A stretch of DNA of 7,139 nt from Acidobacteriota bacterium (lineage in GTDB: Bacteria; Acidobacteriota; Terriglobia; Bryobacterales; Bryobacteraceae), in NCBI GenBank assembly GCA_021788955.1, contig JAJYKC010000119.1, positions 1 to 7,139 on the forward strand, written 5' to 3'. Each line of letters begins with the position of its first letter. The stretch's first letter is position 1. Position numbers and translations under genes: made by a program. The notes under the pieces are model-generated. The model made no database searches. It saw only the letters and a program-made list of their open reading frames with translations, and had not been told where the DNA came from. Of the stretch, positions 5,498 through 7,139 are shown piece after piece.

Positions 5498-7139
5498 TTA
5501 GCGATCCGCGCCGAGGGCGCGGAGTTGGGATTCGCAGGCGGCGCGGTGGGCGGGGGCGAGGCGGCAGGCGGCGGCGAGGTGAAGGCGGGCTTCGGCCGTG
5601 AGGCCGAGGTGGAGGTCGGCGAGGGCGAGGCCGTATTCGGCGACGTAAGAGTGGCCGTCGAGTTCGGTGAGTTTTTCGAAGGCTTCGCGGGCTTTGGGGT
5701 AGTTTTTCTCTTTGAGATAGAGTTCGCCTAAGGCTTCGGCGACGGGGGCGAAGCGGGGGTCGTCGTGGAGGGCGGTTTGCCACTCGCGGGCGGCGTCGGC
5801 GGGGCGGCCGGCGCGGGAGTAACATTCTCCTAAGTCGCCGCGGGCCGGAACATTTTCGGAATCTTTTGCCACGATAGCTTCGAAGTTAGCTGCGGCTTCG
5901 CGGAGGCGGCCGGAGTACATCTGGCCAAGGGCTTGTTCGAAGCGGTTGTATTCGGAGAGCCGGTCCTTGGGGTCGACGTTCGAGGCACGGGCTGAGGATC
6001 CGGCGCCGGAGAGATAGCCCAGGGATTCGAGGAGGGCGCGATTGCCGTTGGCGGCGGAAGGGGTGAGGATGGCGGCGCGGCGGGCGGTGGAGAGCAATTG
6101 AGTAAGTTGGGCGCGGAGACGGTCCACGTCGTTGCGGCGGAGGGCGGCGAGGTTGTGGGTTTCGGAGGGGTCACGCGTAAGATCGTATAACTCGGGCTTC
6201 GGCGCTTCGATGTAGCGGAGATTGGCTACTTCGAGGGAGCGGAGCGGGGCCCAATGAAACTGGTCGCGTGCGTAGACGCTTTCGGCGTAGACGGGGGCGG
6301 TTTGGGGAGATAGAACATCGTGGCCTTGAAAAGTTTTGGGCGACGGGAGGCCGAGGGCGGCGAGGAGCGCAGGCGCGACGTCGATCAGACCGGCGGGGGC
6401 GACGATGCGGGCGGGGCGAGAGGGTGAGGCTTCGGGCCAGTGGATGAGCAACGGGACGCGGACGGTGCTCCGGTAGATGAAGTAGCCGTGGCTGAGTTCG
6501 CCATGGTCGCCGAGGCCTTCGCCGTGATCGCCGAGTAAGACGACGATGGAGCGGCGCCAGAGGCCATCGCGAACGAGCGCGGCGCGGAGGAGACCGGTGA
6601 GGTGGTCAACGTAGAGTAACTGGCGGTCGTAGGCGGCGGTTTCGGGCTCCATGCGGCCGGAGGGGTACGGGGTGTGGAGATCGAATAAGTGGATGAAGGC
6701 GAAGACGGGTGCGCCTTGTTGGGAATTGAGCCACTCGAGGGCGGAGCGGAGGACGAGGGCTCCATCGCGGCGGACGTGCATGGCGGTTGGGTTATCGGTG
6801 GCTGCGGACTCGAAGGGACTGTCGTAGAGATCGAAGCCGGTGTCGAGGTGAAATTGCTGGCCGAGCATGGCGCTACCGATAAAGGCGGCGGTATGGTAGC
6901 CGTGAGCGTGGAGGATGGAGGCCAACGTGGTGAGGCCGTCGGGGACGCGGACGGCATTTTCTTCGACGCCGTTCTGGAAGGGGTAAGTGGAAGTAAATAA
7001 CGAGGTGTGGGAAGGGAGAGTAAGTGGGATCTGGCAGAGGGCGTTTTCAAACAGCGTTCCGGCGAAGGAATCGATGGTGGGGGTGTGGATGCGGGTGTAG
7101 CCGTAGGCGCTGAGATGATCGGCGCGGAGGGTGTCGATG
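5498..7139 (-). CDS. Sulfatase-like hydrolase/transferase with C-terminal TPR repeats (N-terminus beyond the window)
   Basis: The frame stays open from the right edge to TAA at 5498-5500, giving 546 visible residues and lacking only the first stretch. It opens with IDTLRADHLSAYGY, the metal-binding start of the sulfatase domain (PF00884). PLTLPSHTSL follows at visible residues 38-47, then FDLHTPY (152-158) and GDHGEGLGDHGE (203-214), which supplies the second metal site, then LYDLTRDPSETHNLA (318-332). The catalytic C-x-P-S-R motif is here T-L-P-S-H, so the formylglycine cysteine is replaced by Thr40 and classical sulfatase chemistry is unlikely. Other superfamily members, such as LtaS, use Thr as nucleophile, so phosphoester or transferase chemistry is possible. 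A linker with SLGYLSG and DPKDRLSEY (about 372-397) leads to about four TPR repeats (about 395-541), probably for protein contact. The TTG at 6925 is an internal Leu codon, not the start: conserved domain sequence continues 71 codons upstream of it. Substrate and location are unknown. Confidence 0.9.
   Translation of the reverse strand, partial: IDTLRADHLSAYGYTRIHTPTIDSFAGTLFENALCQIPLTLPSHTSLFTSTYPFQNGVEENAVRVPDGLTTLASILHAHGYHTAAFIGSAMLGQQFHLDTGFDLYDSPFESAATDNPTAMHVRRDGALVLRSALEWLNSQQGAPVFAFIHLFDLHTPYPSGRMEPETAAYDRQLLYVDHLTGLLRAALVRDGLWRRSIVVLLGDHGEGLGDHGELSHGYFIYRSTVRVPLLIHWPEASPSRPARIVAPAGLIDVAPALLAALGLPSPKTFQGHDVLSPQTAPVYAESVYARDQFHWAPLRSLEVANLRYIEAPKPELYDLTRDPSETHNLAALRRNDVDRLRAQLTQLLSTARRAAILTPSAANGNRALLESLGYLSGAGSSARASNVDPKDRLSEYNRFEQALGQMYSGRLREAAANFEAIVAKDSENVPARGDLGECYSRAGRPADAAREWQTALHDDPRFAPVAEALGELYLKEKNYPKAREAFEKLTELDGHSYVAEYGLALADLHLGLTAEARLHLAAACRLAPAHRAACESQLRALGADR

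Noticed and set aside
5388..5825. Arg/Pro-rich minus-strand frame
   Set aside because: It is a composition artefact of the high-GC sulfatase-like gene in another frame and also overlaps the receptor's end. No domain or ribosome binding site was recognised.
6923..6925. TTG 6925 as the start of the sulfatase-like gene
   Set aside because: Seventy-one upstream codons in the same frame encode the essential DTLRAD and TLPSH blocks, so this TTG is an internal Leu codon.
6385..7050. 221-codon Ser/Pro-rich minus-strand frame
   Set aside because: It lies wholly inside the sulfatase-like coding region in another frame and has low-complexity composition.

Overview
This 7,139-base, high-GC window looks like chromosome from a member of the Acidobacteriota, probably near Solibacter/Bryobacter. 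The assignment is inferred from the mix of genes. There is a cytochrome-type DUF1553 (PSD1) gene end followed by a Tat-exported DUF1501 protein, a very large Oar-like TonB-dependent receptor with an N-terminal carboxypeptidase-regulatory-like domain, and a sulfatase-like protein fused to TPR repeats. All three protein types are heavily expanded in that phylum. No RNA gene, CRISPR array, insertion sequence, phage gene or defence system was seen.

Layout, left to right. Bases 2-49 are the last codons of a plus-strand gene whose end resembles DUF1553/PSD1 proteins. Bases 56-1477 encode a complete DUF1501 protein, six bases downstream and probably in the same operon. Bases 1501-1972 look at first like a 540-base gap without a gene, but they hold collinear remnants of a D-2-hydroxyacid dehydrogenase. 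Four recognisable pieces of that family lie in the right order on the plus strand, separated by frameshifts and internal deletions, and end at the family's natural C-terminus. Bases 1973-2072 hold a short tandem repeat, a consensus -35 box with a plausible -10, and a Shine-Dalgarno sequence. Bases 2073-5459 encode the outer-membrane receptor. It most likely starts at GTG 2073 rather than at the upstream ATG 2016. A 38-base convergent gap with a possible hairpin follows. Bases 5498-7139 on the minus strand encode the sulfatase-like/TPR protein, whose N-terminus lies beyond the right edge.

The products are all predicted to act at or beyond the inner membrane: a Tat-exported DUF1501 protein with a probable cytochrome-type partner, an outer-membrane receptor, and an alkaline-phosphatase-superfamily enzyme. 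A role in handling complex extracellular polymers would fit, but substrate and pathway cannot be read from this window. The most notable observations are the unannotated dehydrogenase pseudogene, the replacement of the sulfatase formylglycine cysteine by threonine, and the promoter evidence that moves the receptor start downstream.
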